Source: Pirellulales bacterium (GTDB taxonomy: Bacteria; Planctomycetota; Planctomycetia; Pirellulales; Thermoguttaceae). From it: DNA of 14,250 nucleotides. The notes beneath the pieces were generated by a model. The model did no database searches, was not told where the DNA came from, and worked only from the letters and a program-made list of their open reading frames with translations. The stretch spans positions 1-14,250 of the forward strand of contig JAUWJC010000035.1 in NCBI GenBank assembly GCA_030607895.1, in the 5' to 3' direction. Positions 6,435 through 13,726 of this stretch are shown here, piece after piece. The translations under genes were made by a program, and so were the position numbers. Positions within the stretch are counted from its first letter, which is position 1, and the number at the start of each line of letters is the position of its first letter.

Positions 6435-8312
6435 ATGTGCGCAGCGAGCACCAGGCGTCTGCTTATTGCGGTCTTGTTGTTTGCCTTCATCCATGGCATT
6501 GTTGGAGCCGAGGCCACGGCCGCCGCGCCGAAGCGAGGCAGAAAGGGTCGGCACGGCCTGCTGGAAATCCCCAAGGTCTCGAAAGACCGGGTGATTTGCT
6601 TCGCGCTTTACACCGTGCATGACAACATCCTCAAGCTGACCGCTCAGTTGTATCCACTCGAAGAAACCGACCCGCGCACGGTTCGCTTGGAGGGGCAACG
6701 GGACGGCCGGTGGGAAGAGATCGCCACGGCCAAGATCATTATGCCGGGCTGGACCGCGCCGTTTCGCGTCGAGAACTGGGACATGTCCAAGGAGGTTCCC
6801 TACCGGGTGCGGCACGGGGAGTCGGCCGTCTACGAGGGCGTCATTCGCAAGAACCCGGTCGACAAAGACGAGTTTGTAATGGCCGCCTTCACGGGCAACT
6901 CCATCTATCCCGGCCATGGGGGGACCATCCCCAAGTCGGATATCGTCGAGAACCTCAAGCGGCTCAAGCCCGACCTCCTGTTCTTTTCCGGCGACCAGGT
7001 TTACGACCATAACTGGCATTATGCCTACTGGCTCAAGTTTGGCCGCGATTTCGGCCAGATCATCGGCACGACTCCCACCGTGACCATTCCCGACGACCAC
7101 GACGTGGGCCACGCCAACCTTTGGGGTGCAAGCGGCAAGCGGTCGTTCACCGGCACCGGTGTTGACGGCGGGTACTTCAAGCCGGTCGAGTACGTCAAGG
7201 AGGTGGAACGGGCGCAGACCAGCCATCTGCCCGACCCTTTCGATCCGACGCCCATCAAGCGCGGCATCGGCGTCTACTACACGGCACTCAACTGGGGTGG
7301 AATTAGTTTTGCCATAATCGAAGACCGCAAGTTCAAGACGGGACCCAAGGGAGTTATTCCTCCGATGGGCCCGCGGCCGGACCACGTTTCCGATCCCAAC
7401 TACGACCCCAAGGACCTGGACGTTCCTGCAGCCAAATTGCTTGGCGAGCGCCAATTAAAGTTCCTTCGCAATTGGGCGGGCGACTGGCGCGGCGCGGAAA
7501 TGAAGGCCGTGCTCTCGCAAACCATCTTCTGCGGCGGTGCCCATCTGCACGGCCGGCGCGACAATCGGGTGCTTGCCGACCTGGATTCCAACGGCTGGCC
7601 GCAGACCGGACGCAACAAGGCGCTGGCCGAGATTCGCAAGGCGCTCGCCCCGCACATCGCCGGCGATCAGCACCTCGGAACGATCATCCACCACGGCATC
7701 GACGACTGGAACGACGCCATGTATTCGTTCTGCGTTCCCTCGATTGCCAACCTCTATCTCCGCTGGTGGGCGCCGTTGGAGCCGGGCGAGAATCGCCTGC
7801 CCGACATGCCCGAGTATACCGGCCAGTTCGTCGACGGGTTCGATAACAAGGTCACCGTCCATGCCGTGGCCAATCCCGGCCCGGAAGAAAACCACGACAA
7901 GCTGACTACCCGCGCCGCCGGCTTTGGAATCGTCCGGTTCGACAAGCGCAAGCGGACCATAACCTTCGAGTGCTGGCCGCGGAACGTCGATATCACCGAT
8001 CCGAAATCGAAGCAATATCCCGGCTGGCCCAAAACCATCAGCCAACTGGACAACTACGGCCGCAAGGCCGCGGCCTACCTGCCCACGCTGAAGATCGTCG
8101 GCACGAACGACCCGGTGGTTCAGATTGTCGACGAAGCCGACGGCCAGATCGTCTACACGCTCCGCATCAAGGGCCGCCAGTTCCGTCCAAAGGTATTCCG
8201 CAAGGGGAAATACACGATCAGAGTGACCGGGAAAGACGGTAGGATGCGGAAGCTGACGGGCGTCGACGCCGTGGCCCCGGGCGTACCCGCGGAACTGCGA
8301 GTGGACTTGTAG
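6435..8312 (+). CDS. Secreted PhoD-like metallophosphatase (alkaline phosphatase D family)
   Basis: The ATG at 6435 has AAAGGAG five bases upstream and opens a clear signal peptide (MCAASTRRLLIAVLLFAFIHG, cleavage near GAEA). I therefore reject the longer frame reaching 6303. The 625-residue product has a fibronectin-like N-terminal region and then the calcineurin-like metallophosphatase core: FSGDQVYD (D187, Y190, D191), the IPDDHD motif (D220, D221, H222, D223), and AGDQHLGT (D411, H413) followed by HHG. These are the metal-ligand motifs of PhoD-type phosphodiesterases/phosphatases, which act outside the cytoplasm on phosphate esters or teichoic-type polymers. The actual substrate is not evident. 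The C-terminal 100 residues look like a beta-sandwich. It lies 73 bases after the propeller gene on the same strand, so the two probably form an operon that ends at the inverted repeat 8353-8413. Confidence 0.8.
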   Translation: MCAASTRRLLIAVLLFAFIHGIVGAEATAAAPKRGRKGRHGLLEIPKVSKDRVICFALYTVHDNILKLTAQLYPLEETDPRTVRLEGQRDGRWEEIATAKIIMPGWTAPFRVENWDMSKEVPYRVRHGESAVYEGVIRKNPVDKDEFVMAAFTGNSIYPGHGGTIPKSDIVENLKRLKPDLLFFSGDQVYDHNWHYAYWLKFGRDFGQIIGTTPTVTIPDDHDVGHANLWGASGKRSFTGTGVDGGYFKPVEYVKEVERAQTSHLPDPFDPTPIKRGIGVYYTALNWGGISFAIIEDRKFKTGPKGVIPPMGPRPDHVSDPNYDPKDLDVPAAKLLGERQLKFLRNWAGDWRGAEMKAVLSQTIFCGGAHLHGRRDNRVLADLDSNGWPQTGRNKALAEIRKALAPHIAGDQHLGTIIHHGIDDWNDAMYSFCVPSIANLYLRWWAPLEPGENRLPDMPEYTGQFVDGFDNKVTVHAVANPGPEENHDKLTTRAAGFGIVRFDKRKRTITFECWPRNVDITDPKSKQYPGWPKTISQLDNYGRKAAAYLPTLKIVGTNDPVVQIVDEADGQIVYTLRIKGRQFRPKVFRKGKYTIRVTGKDGRMRKLTGVDAVAPGVPAELRVDL

Positions 8313-8352
8313 GAGCGAGTGCTGTTATTAGGCCTTGTGATGGACAGAGATC

Positions 8353-8413
8353 GAAACGGGGACGCAGCTAGTTTCAGGCGATCGCGTGTCGAAACTAGCT
8401 GCGTCCCCGTTTC
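8353..8413. repeat. Perfect 23-bp inverted repeat (REPIN-like / bidirectional terminator)
   Basis: The arms at 8353-8375 and 8391-8413 are exact reverse complements. They start GAAACGGGGACGCAGC and contain the sub-palindrome AGCT. They enclose a 15-base loop containing GCGATCGC. The repeat lies between the convergent phosphatase and NYN genes, where a two-way stop to transcription would be useful. The GAAA-N-GGGGAC arm start is shared with 2822-2831. No RAYT transposase is visible in the window, so the REPIN label is by resemblance only. Confidence 0.75.
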
Positions 8414-8430
8414 ACTATTGCCAGCTAACG

Positions 8431-9093
8431 TTACGGCTGAGCTTCGGTGGACTCGTCCGCGGGTTCACCGTAAGCTCCAGCCGCTGGTTGGGCAGTTGTT
8501 TTCTCGTCCCGCCTGATGTCCTCAGCGAATTCGTCGATCCAAAGGATCTCGTCTGCTCTGGATTGAAGATCGGTTGATACTCCATTCCTGAAGACGAGAA
8601 GTTCAATTCGTTTGCCCAGCTCTGACAAGAACTCGACTGCGTCGAGAAGATCACCATCGCCGGATGACAGCAGCAAGGAGTCGTACTTCTCGCGATGGAT
8701 CAGGGCTAGCGTTGCTATACCAACATCGACGCCCTTCTGCTGTTGGTTCGTAATGTGGTGCCCGCCCTCTTCGGGGCAACGCAGCTTGACCTTCTTGCTG
8801 CAATCCTCGCAATAAGCATAGTCGGCTCGGATGCGCTTGAGTTCATGAAGTTGCGTAATGATCTTCGGACCACGGGGAGGACCGCAACGGAGCCAGCTAT
8901 GAAATTGGTCTTGTGCGTCTTGCGGAGGGTTGGGCGTAGAATTGAGGTAGTACGCGCGCCAGATTGATTTAGTCTCCTCAATCATCTTGCGGAGCTTGAG
9001 GTAGTCAAAGTGATACCCCTGACCAATTGTCCGTTGTGCATTGAAAAGGTATCCGGCATCAATCAACCAAAGACGTCTGCTATCATCTGTCAT
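8431..9093 (-). CDS. NYN-domain (PIN-like, LabA/DUF88 type) nuclease with possible zinc knuckle
   Basis: The 220-residue product starts at the ATG at 9093-9091, with AAGGAG at a normal distance. The acidic PIN/NYN pattern is complete: WLIDAGYLFN (D12, N18), KGVDVGIATLAL (D123) and SSGDGDLLDAV (D146, D148). NYN proteins are Mg-dependent RNases or nucleases. Between strands there is an insert with C95-x2-C98, C106 and H112/H113 that could bind zinc. The C-terminal 30 residues are low complexity and acidic. The gene begins about 30 bases after the GTTGGGC core of the attC-like site at 9119-9248, and its stop TAA lies in a TAACGTTA context, so it looks like a cassette gene. Its GC is lower than that of the phosphatase next to it. 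The target is unknown; a defence or toxin-like role is inference from context. Confidence 0.8.
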   Translation of the reverse strand: MTDDSRRLWLIDAGYLFNAQRTIGQGYHFDYLKLRKMIEETKSIWRAYYLNSTPNPPQDAQDQFHSWLRCGPPRGPKIITQLHELKRIRADYAYCEDCSKKVKLRCPEEGGHHITNQQQKGVDVGIATLALIHREKYDSLLLSSGDGDLLDAVEFLSELGKRIELLVFRNGVSTDLQSRADEILWIDEFAEDIRRDEKTTAQPAAGAYGEPADESTEAQP

Positions 9094-9118
9094 AATTCGT
9101 CTCCTTATTCATTTCTGT

Positions 9119-9248
9119 GCCCAACGTTCAGGATAACCGGGCACACAGCCCAACGGAATCAAGCGTAAACAAACCAAAACCGTGACCGAAGCGAACGACG
9201 CCGAAAAGCCGAAAGGCGAGTGTGCTCCGGTTCATCGCCTTGTTATCT
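9119..9248 (-). other. Integron attC-like recombination site after the methylase gene
   Basis: On the minus strand the site opens with AGATAAC (9248-9242), whose TAA is the methylase stop codon, and closes with GTTGGGC (9125-9119), a perfect GTTRRRY core. The ends fold together: AAC/GTT pair, an unpaired spacer follows, AGG and AT pair with ATCCT, AACCGG pairs with CCGGTT and GCACAC pairs with GTGTGC. Single or paired bases bulge only on one side, as in the extrahelical bases of attC. The middle contains further hairpin sequence (CGCC/GGCG). The 130-base length is within the attC range, close to the VCR sites of Vibrio. A stop codon inside the first core, and a new gene with a Shine-Dalgarno just after the second, are typical of gene cassettes. 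Confidence 0.65.
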
Positions 9249-10499
9249 GCCCGCTAACGGCTCATGGATATTCAGTTGCTTAATTGCCTCGCCGATCGAG
9301 TACGACGTGGAATCGAAAACGGTAACATTTGATGGAATGGCATCAAAGAACCCCAATGTGTTTTCGTCGTGAGTTTTGATTACGAACAATGCACCGGCAT
9401 CTTTGCCATTGGATGCCTTTAGAAGTTTGGTCGCACATTCATAAACTGTTTCAGATTGGCGCTGAATACGAACAAGAATTGGTTTTCCATCGATCTCCCG
9501 GTCGAGTATCGCGTCGATACCCCGATTTCGCTGGACAGGCGCGAAAGAAATCTCATGCAAGAAGCGGAGAATTTCTTCGTCCGCGTTTCGGTAAGATTCC
9601 CGCCCGGATTGTAATAGGTTCGATTCAGATTTGATTGGGTTATCGAGACGAGATTGGGCCAGTTCACACGCATCGCGAGACGTGTCGATTCCCATGTACT
9701 TGCGCCCAAGCATTTTTGCGGCAACCAAAGTAGTGCCGCTGCCGCAGAAGGGATCAAGAACAAGATCGCATGGATTGGAACTTAATGAAATGATTCTTTC
9801 GAGCAGGAGAATCGGCTTTTGAGTTGGGTATCCTACTCGCTCGCGAGCTTTCGGGTTGAGATACGGAATGTCCCATACGTCACCAAGTGGGACACCGCGT
9901 TTGGAGCCGTTGGCAATTGGTTGGCCGTGTGAATCGCGTTTGTACACGGATTTCCCGTCAGCATCGCGTTCGCGCTGCTGCAGAATCTGATCAATGTTGG
10001 TAGACGGAGAGTATTCCGTGTAGATTGTGTTGAAGGTGAAATCGCTGGACTTGGTGTAGCAAAGAATGTTTTGATGTGCTGGCAAGAGACCGCGACGACT
10101 ATTCGACCAACGACGATAAGTCCAAATGATTTCAGACCGAAAGTTCTCGTTACCGAAAACCTCATCAAGAATCATTCGGACAATGTGAACCGCATTCCGA
10201 TCACAGTGAAAGTACAGTGATGCGGTGGGTCTCATTACCTGCCAACACACCTGAAGTCTATCGAAAAAAAACCGGGCATATTCTTCGTGCGAGTCCCAAA
10301 GATCGGAAAACGAGAATGTTCGCGAGCGGTCTTTTGTCTTGAGCTTGTGATGCTTCTGCGTAAAAAAGGGCGGGTCGATGTAGACAAGGTCTGCAAAGTG
10401 AGCGCGTTGCTCGGACAGGATGTCCAAGCAGTCTCCCTCAACAACCGTTGTATCAGGCACTTGGCATGTTTTCGCTTGCAAGTTTCTTGAGGATGCCAT
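9243..10499 (-). CDS. Type II DNA methyltransferase, beta class (N6-adenine or N4-cytosine), partner of the ApaLI-type enzyme
   Basis: The 418-residue protein has the catalytic motif first and the SAM motif later, the beta-class order: VYIDPPFF (DPPF 42-45), then GYPTQKP (223-229), then LDPFCGSGTTLVA (248-260) and GRKYMGID (265-272). It methylates an exocyclic amino group so that the partner nuclease spares host DNA. I choose the ATG at 10499-10497 because GGAG lies nine bases before it; the frame is open to 10664, but that lies inside the nuclease gene. The 5' end overlaps the nuclease gene by 47 bases, giving tight co-expression. Residues from about 320 onwards (RGIDAIL, then PILVRIQRQSE) form an extra domain resembling a degenerate PD-(D/E)xK fold. 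The stop codon is embedded in the attC-like site. The target sequence GTGCAC is inferred only from the partner. Confidence 0.85.
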   Translation of the reverse strand: MASSRNLQAKTCQVPDTTVVEGDCLDILSEQRAHFADLVYIDPPFFTQKHHKLKTKDRSRTFSFSDLWDSHEEYARFFFDRLQVCWQVMRPTASLYFHCDRNAVHIVRMILDEVFGNENFRSEIIWTYRRWSNSRRGLLPAHQNILCYTKSSDFTFNTIYTEYSPSTNIDQILQQRERDADGKSVYKRDSHGQPIANGSKRGVPLGDVWDIPYLNPKARERVGYPTQKPILLLERIISLSSNPCDLVLDPFCGSGTTLVAAKMLGRKYMGIDTSRDACELAQSRLDNPIKSESNLLQSGRESYRNADEEILRFLHEISFAPVQRNRGIDAILDREIDGKPILVRIQRQSETVYECATKLLKASNGKDAGALFVIKTHDENTLGFFDAIPSNVTVFDSTSYSIGEAIKQLNIHEPLAGR

Positions 10500-11097
10500 G
10501 TAGATCGACTCCAGTGCGATTTTGTACGTACTTCCATGCCGCGTCACCGAAGTGATACTCGCCGCCGACGCCATTGTACAATGTTTCAAGGGCCTGTTGT
10601 ATCTTGATTGCTTGACTGCGGTTTGGGTAATAGAACATGACGCGGATCGGCTTGTAGCCAGCATCGCCTACCGCCTGTATCCGAGTGTGTTCTTTGGTGA
10701 TGTGGTCGCCGTCGGTCGTCGCGTCACGCCACTTGATCTCGATGGCGTCAGGGTCAACGAGGCAATCAATTTCGAAGGTTTTTGGTCGTTGGCCTCGCGT
10801 ATTCGGTACCCGCAAGCTTCCTGAGTCTGGGAACTTGTGTTTGAAGCATATCTTCGTCGCGTTTTCAAGAAAACTGCCGGCGTACTTGTAGAGGAATCGC
10901 CCCTTGTTTTGATAGACGTCGATCAGGTGGCCTTCCTCATCGGTTACGCCAAGCACTTGGTAGATCAGAAAATGCGATTTGTCGTCGTCCTCCATCTCGC
11001 GAACGCGGTCCTCCACGTGCTGTTTGAGATTGGCAGCGTACTTGGCTGCGAGTTCGCGTATTTCTTGTTCTACGTTCAAGTTTGAGCTTCCAATCAT
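10453..11097 (-). CDS. ApaLI-family type II restriction endonuclease
   Basis: The 214-residue protein matches the pattern I know for the ApaLI family: DVYQNKGRFLYKYAGSFLE, then PKTFEIDCLV, AIEIKWRDATTDGDHITKEH and GYKPIRVMFYYPNRSQAI near the C-terminus. The PD-(D/E)xK active site is visible as D111 followed by E120-I-K122. ApaLI cuts GTGCAC; that this homologue shares the specificity is inference. Length fits the family. The start at 11097 has no good Shine-Dalgarno; a TTG six codons in, preceded by GGAAG, is an alternative. The gene starts about 30 bases inside the left border (GTTATCG, 11128-11122) of the proposed cassette. It precedes and overlaps the methylase gene; no separate controller (C) protein is seen. 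Codon and base composition are AT-richer than the flanking planctomycete genes, consistent with transfer. Confidence 0.8.
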   Translation of the reverse strand: MIGSSNLNVEQEIRELAAKYAANLKQHVEDRVREMEDDDKSHFLIYQVLGVTDEEGHLIDVYQNKGRFLYKYAGSFLENATKICFKHKFPDSGSLRVPNTRGQRPKTFEIDCLVDPDAIEIKWRDATTDGDHITKEHTRIQAVGDAGYKPIRVMFYYPNRSQAIKIQQALETLYNGVGGEYHFGDAAWKYVQNRTGVDLHGILKKLASENMPSA

Positions 11098-11120
11098 CAG
11101 TCGAGGGCGAAGTTCTTGGG

Positions 11121-11149
11121 GCGATAACTTGTTGTTGAACTAAACCGCT
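11121..11149 (+). repeat. Left inverted repeat of the recombinase/IS91 unit
   Basis: This 29-base stretch matches the reverse complement of 13727-13755 at 23 of 29 positions, sharing GCGATAA at the outer edge and GTTGAACT..A.CCGCT inside. Weaker similarity (GGGGGA, then CG, TTG and GGCG) continues inwards for about 25 bases. It may be the terminal inverted repeat of the element, or one half of an attC into which the element inserted. Confidence 0.5.
11122..11128 (-). other. Putative cassette boundary core GTTATCG
   Basis: The minus strand reads GTTATCG here, and the first attC core at the other end of the restriction-modification unit is AGATAAC, whose complement is GTTATCT. Six of seven bases agree, as expected for the two ends of one excised and closed cassette. 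This would make a cassette of about 2.0 kb, from about 11127 to 9125, holding both genes. Confidence 0.45.
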
Positions 11150-11182
11150 TCGCGGCAGAGGGGGAGCGGTTGGGCGTATTGA

Positions 11183-11213
11183 GCCTGGCTTCGACGAGAC
11201 GCCGGGCTTTTTT
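11183..11213 (+). terminator. Intrinsic terminator at the inner left end of the recombinase/IS91 unit
   Basis: GCCTGGC (11183-11189) pairs with GCCGGGC (11201-11207), with one G-U wobble, around an 11-base loop. TTTTTT (11208-11213) follows. It lies about 90 bases before the recombinase start on the same strand, where it would block incoming transcription. Confidence 0.65.
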
Positions 11214-11246
11214 CGTGCGCGGGGGTGGAAATCTGGGGCGGCTCCA

Positions 11247-11289
11247 GGGGACACTGAAGGTTGATCGACCATTTCTTTGTCCCCCTTTT
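11247..11289 (+). promoter_or_regulatory. GGGGACA/TGTCCCC hairpin with T-run before the recombinase Shine-Dalgarno
   Basis: GGGGACA (11247-11253) pairs with TGTCCCC (11278-11284), with an inner GGT/ACC stem, and is followed by CTTTTT (11285-11290). It stops just before ACAGGAG and the ATG of the recombinase. It could attenuate transcription or expose the ribosome site conditionally, and it resembles the GGGGACA palindromes elsewhere in the window. Confidence 0.45.
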
Positions 11290-11304
11290 TACAGGAGCCA
11301 CCCC

Positions 11305-12162
11305 ATGACTTCCTTGCGTAAGAGAATGATCCGCGAACTCGAACTGCACCGCAAGTCCCCCAGGACGATCGAGGCCTACGTCACCGCCGTGGCCCAACTG
11401 GCACGGCACTACGGCCGCTCGCCGGATTGCGTCACGATCGAAGAAGTGCGTGACTTCTTGCATCATCTGATCACCGAGCGCAAGCTCGCCTTCAGTTCGT
11501 GCAATCAGAAGCTGGCCGGCATCCGGTTCTTCTACCGCCATGTGCTCGGCCGAGAAGAGGTGAATCTGCGAATCCCAGCCAAGCGGTCCGGCAAGTTGCC
11601 CGAGCCGCTTGGCCGTCGCGAGATCGCTCGGCTGCTTCAGGCGACGACCAACGTCAAACATCGCGTGTTGTTGATGACCTGCTACGCCACGGGGCTGCGG
11701 GTGAGTGAACTGGTCTATCTACGGCCCGAGGACGTTCACTCCGAGCGGATGCTCATTCACGTTCGTCAGGGAAAGGGGCGTAAGGATCGTTACACGCTCC
11801 TCTCGCCGCGATTGCTCGAAGAACTGCGGGCCTACTGGCGGACCTGCCGTCCGCACGAATGGCTGTTCTTCGGAGGCGACCGCAATGCGCCGTTGCCGGT
11901 GGGCACGGCGCAGAAGGTTTACTACACGGCCAAGCGACGCGCGGGCATCGAGCGGGGCCACGGCATCCACACTCTGCGGCACTCGTTCGCCACGCACCTG
12001 ATGGAAGCGGGCGTCGACTTGCCGACGTTGCAACGTCTGCTGGGACACGCCAGTCTGGCCACCACCGCCAAGTACCTGCACGTGACCAGCAAGCACCTGC
12101 AAAATGTTCGTAGCCCGCTCGAATTGTTGCGGATGCCCGAGCCGACCGACACCGCGGAGTAA
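11305..12162 (+). CDS. Tyrosine recombinase of the IS91-associated, IntI/Xer-like type
   Basis: The ATG at 11305 has AGGAG seven bases upstream; the frame extends back to a TTG at 11170, but that leader covers a terminator and hairpin and is unlikely to be translated. The 285-residue product has a SAM-like N-terminal core-binding domain (about 1-90) and a full catalytic set: R132 (TGLRVSE), K157 (QGKGRKDR), H222 and R225 (HTLRHS), H248 (LLGHAS) and Y257 (KYLHV). The C-terminal NVRSPLELL recalls the GVRSPLD end of integron integrases, but the extra IntI-specific insert before the HxxR box is missing. I therefore call it a transposon-associated recombinase and not IntI. It ends five bases before the IS91 transposase start and both probably share a transcript. 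Such recombinase-plus-Y2-transposase pairs are known in IS91-like elements. Confidence 0.8.
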   Translation: MTSLRKRMIRELELHRKSPRTIEAYVTAVAQLARHYGRSPDCVTIEEVRDFLHHLITERKLAFSSCNQKLAGIRFFYRHVLGREEVNLRIPAKRSGKLPEPLGRREIARLLQATTNVKHRVLLMTCYATGLRVSELVYLRPEDVHSERMLIHVRQGKGRKDRYTLLSPRLLEELRAYWRTCRPHEWLFFGGDRNAPLPVGTAQKVYYTAKRRAGIERGHGIHTLRHSFATHLMEAGVDLPTLQRLLGHASLATTAKYLHVTSKHLQNVRSPLELLRMPEPTDTAE

Positions 12163-12167
12163 TCGTC

Positions 12168-13469
12168 ATGCCTGTTGCCGCCTTGGATGCGGCATCGGCA
12201 GCGACCACGTCCGGCGGCGGTTGTGAGTTGGCCGACGTCTTCCGTCGCTACGGCGCGGACTTCGCGGACGCCCATGCGTTGCGATCTGCTCAGCACAAGG
12301 CGATCCGCGCGATCACGGCCTGTCGTACAGCGGCCTTGGGCGGCCACCGTCAGTGGTGCGAGCGTTGTGGTTACCAGCGGTACGTGTATCACAGTTGCCG
12401 CAACCGCCATTGCCCGCAGTGCCAAAGCACGACCAAAGCCGCCTGGGTCAAGGCGCGCCAGGACGAACTGCTGCCGGTGCCCTACTTCCATAACGTGTTT
12501 ACCCTACCGCACGAGTTTAACGCGCTGGTCTTGTACAGCGAGCGGAACCAGCGGGCACTACTCAAGCTGCTCTTCGACGCAGCCGCACAAACCCTCTTGG
12601 AGTTCGGCCGCCAAGAGTTGAGCGGCAAGGTCGGCTTCAGCCTTCTGCTGCACACCTGGGACCAGCAACTGCGGCCCCACTTTCATGTGCATTGCCTGAT
12701 CGCTTCGGGCGCACTCTCGGCCGACGGCTCGCGATGGATTGCCGGAGGTCGAGAGTTCCTCTTTCCGGTGCGAGGACTGAGTAAGATGTTCCGCGCAAAG
12801 TACCTCGATGGTTTGGCCTGACTGCTCGAAAAGAACCAGCTCGACCTGCCGCCGCAGTTGGTGCAACTGGGCGATCCAACTCGGCGAACTCGTTGGCTGC
12901 GCCCGCTGCGCAAGAAGCCCTGGGTGGTTTACTCGCAACGTCCCTTCGCCGGGCCACGCAAGCTGCTCGATTACCTCGGTCGCTACACGCACCGCGTGGC
13001 CATCTCCAATCACCGCATCCTCGGCTGCGAGGACGGCCTGGTCCGTTTCCACTACCGCGACCGCCGCGACGGCGGCGACCGGCGCAAGGAGTTGTCGCTA
13101 CCTGCCGATGAGTTTATCGGCCGCTTCCTCAAGCACGTGTTGCCCGACGGCTTCATGCGAATCCGCCACTACGGCCTGTTGGCCAATCGCGGCAAGACGG
13201 AAAGACTGACGCAGGTTCGCCGACTGCTCGGTGCGCGCCGTTTTGTGAAGGAGGAAGACGAGCAACCCCACACCGCCGCCGACTGGATGCGGCTGCTGTT
13301 GGGCATCGAGATCGACCGCTGCCCGTGCTGCGGCGACCTGCTCCGCCAGGAGTCACTGCCGCCGATTTCCTCGCAATTCGTGACATCGCCTCGCCTGCCC
13401 ATCTCGATCGACACGTCGCCCCGCGGTCCGCCCTCGTGCGACAGCACCTCATCCCGAGCACCGCCATGA
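12168..13469 (+). pseudogene. IS91-family Y2/HUH transposase interrupted by an in-frame TGA
   Basis: The ATG at 12168 follows GGAG at eight bases, inside the end of the recombinase gene. The N-terminal zinc-binding region reads CERCGYQRYVYHSCRNRHCP with C-x2-C pairs. The HUH motif is HFHVH (about residues 171-175), and the Y2 motif is YLGRY (tyrosines at codon positions 269 and 273). These nick single-stranded DNA and drive rolling-circle transposition. The same frame is open on both sides of a single TGA at 12819-12821 (codon 218), after KYLDGLA and before LLEKNQLD. The stop separates the HUH motif from the catalytic tyrosines, so the truncated product cannot be active alone. C-terminally there is a second CPCCG zinc motif. 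A CGA to TGA transition would explain it; readthrough is the alternative. Confidence 0.8.
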
Positions 13470-13726
13470 CGCGCCGTATGCCCTTCATCCCCAACCTGCC
13501 ACGACGGTCACCAAGCCGCTGCCGCCACCGGTCTGCGCCGCTCGTCGGTCCACCCCCCTCGGAACCACGGCACCCGCTGTTTCACATCGGCCAACTCTCT
13601 CCCCCCGCTCCCCTCGTCCCCTCCGACTTCCCTCGCGGTGCCTGAAAACGCTTCCCTCCCCCAACGCATTCTGATACAATCCCCAAGAGAATCACACAAC
13701 CTCCGCCGCAACGTCCCCCGACGCTC

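Noticed and set aside
6258..7454. 398-codon minus-strand open frame opposite the phosphatase gene
   Set aside because: It is the antisense shadow of a clear PhoD-like gene in high-GC DNA; no domain, and no ribosome site.
10500..10664. Longer N-terminus for the methyltransferase
   Set aside because: It lies inside the endonuclease gene, and the ATG at 10499 has a well-placed GGAG.
11305..12162. Integron integrase (intI)
   Set aside because: The insert specific to IntI before the HxxR box is missing, and the gene is coupled to an IS91 transposase.
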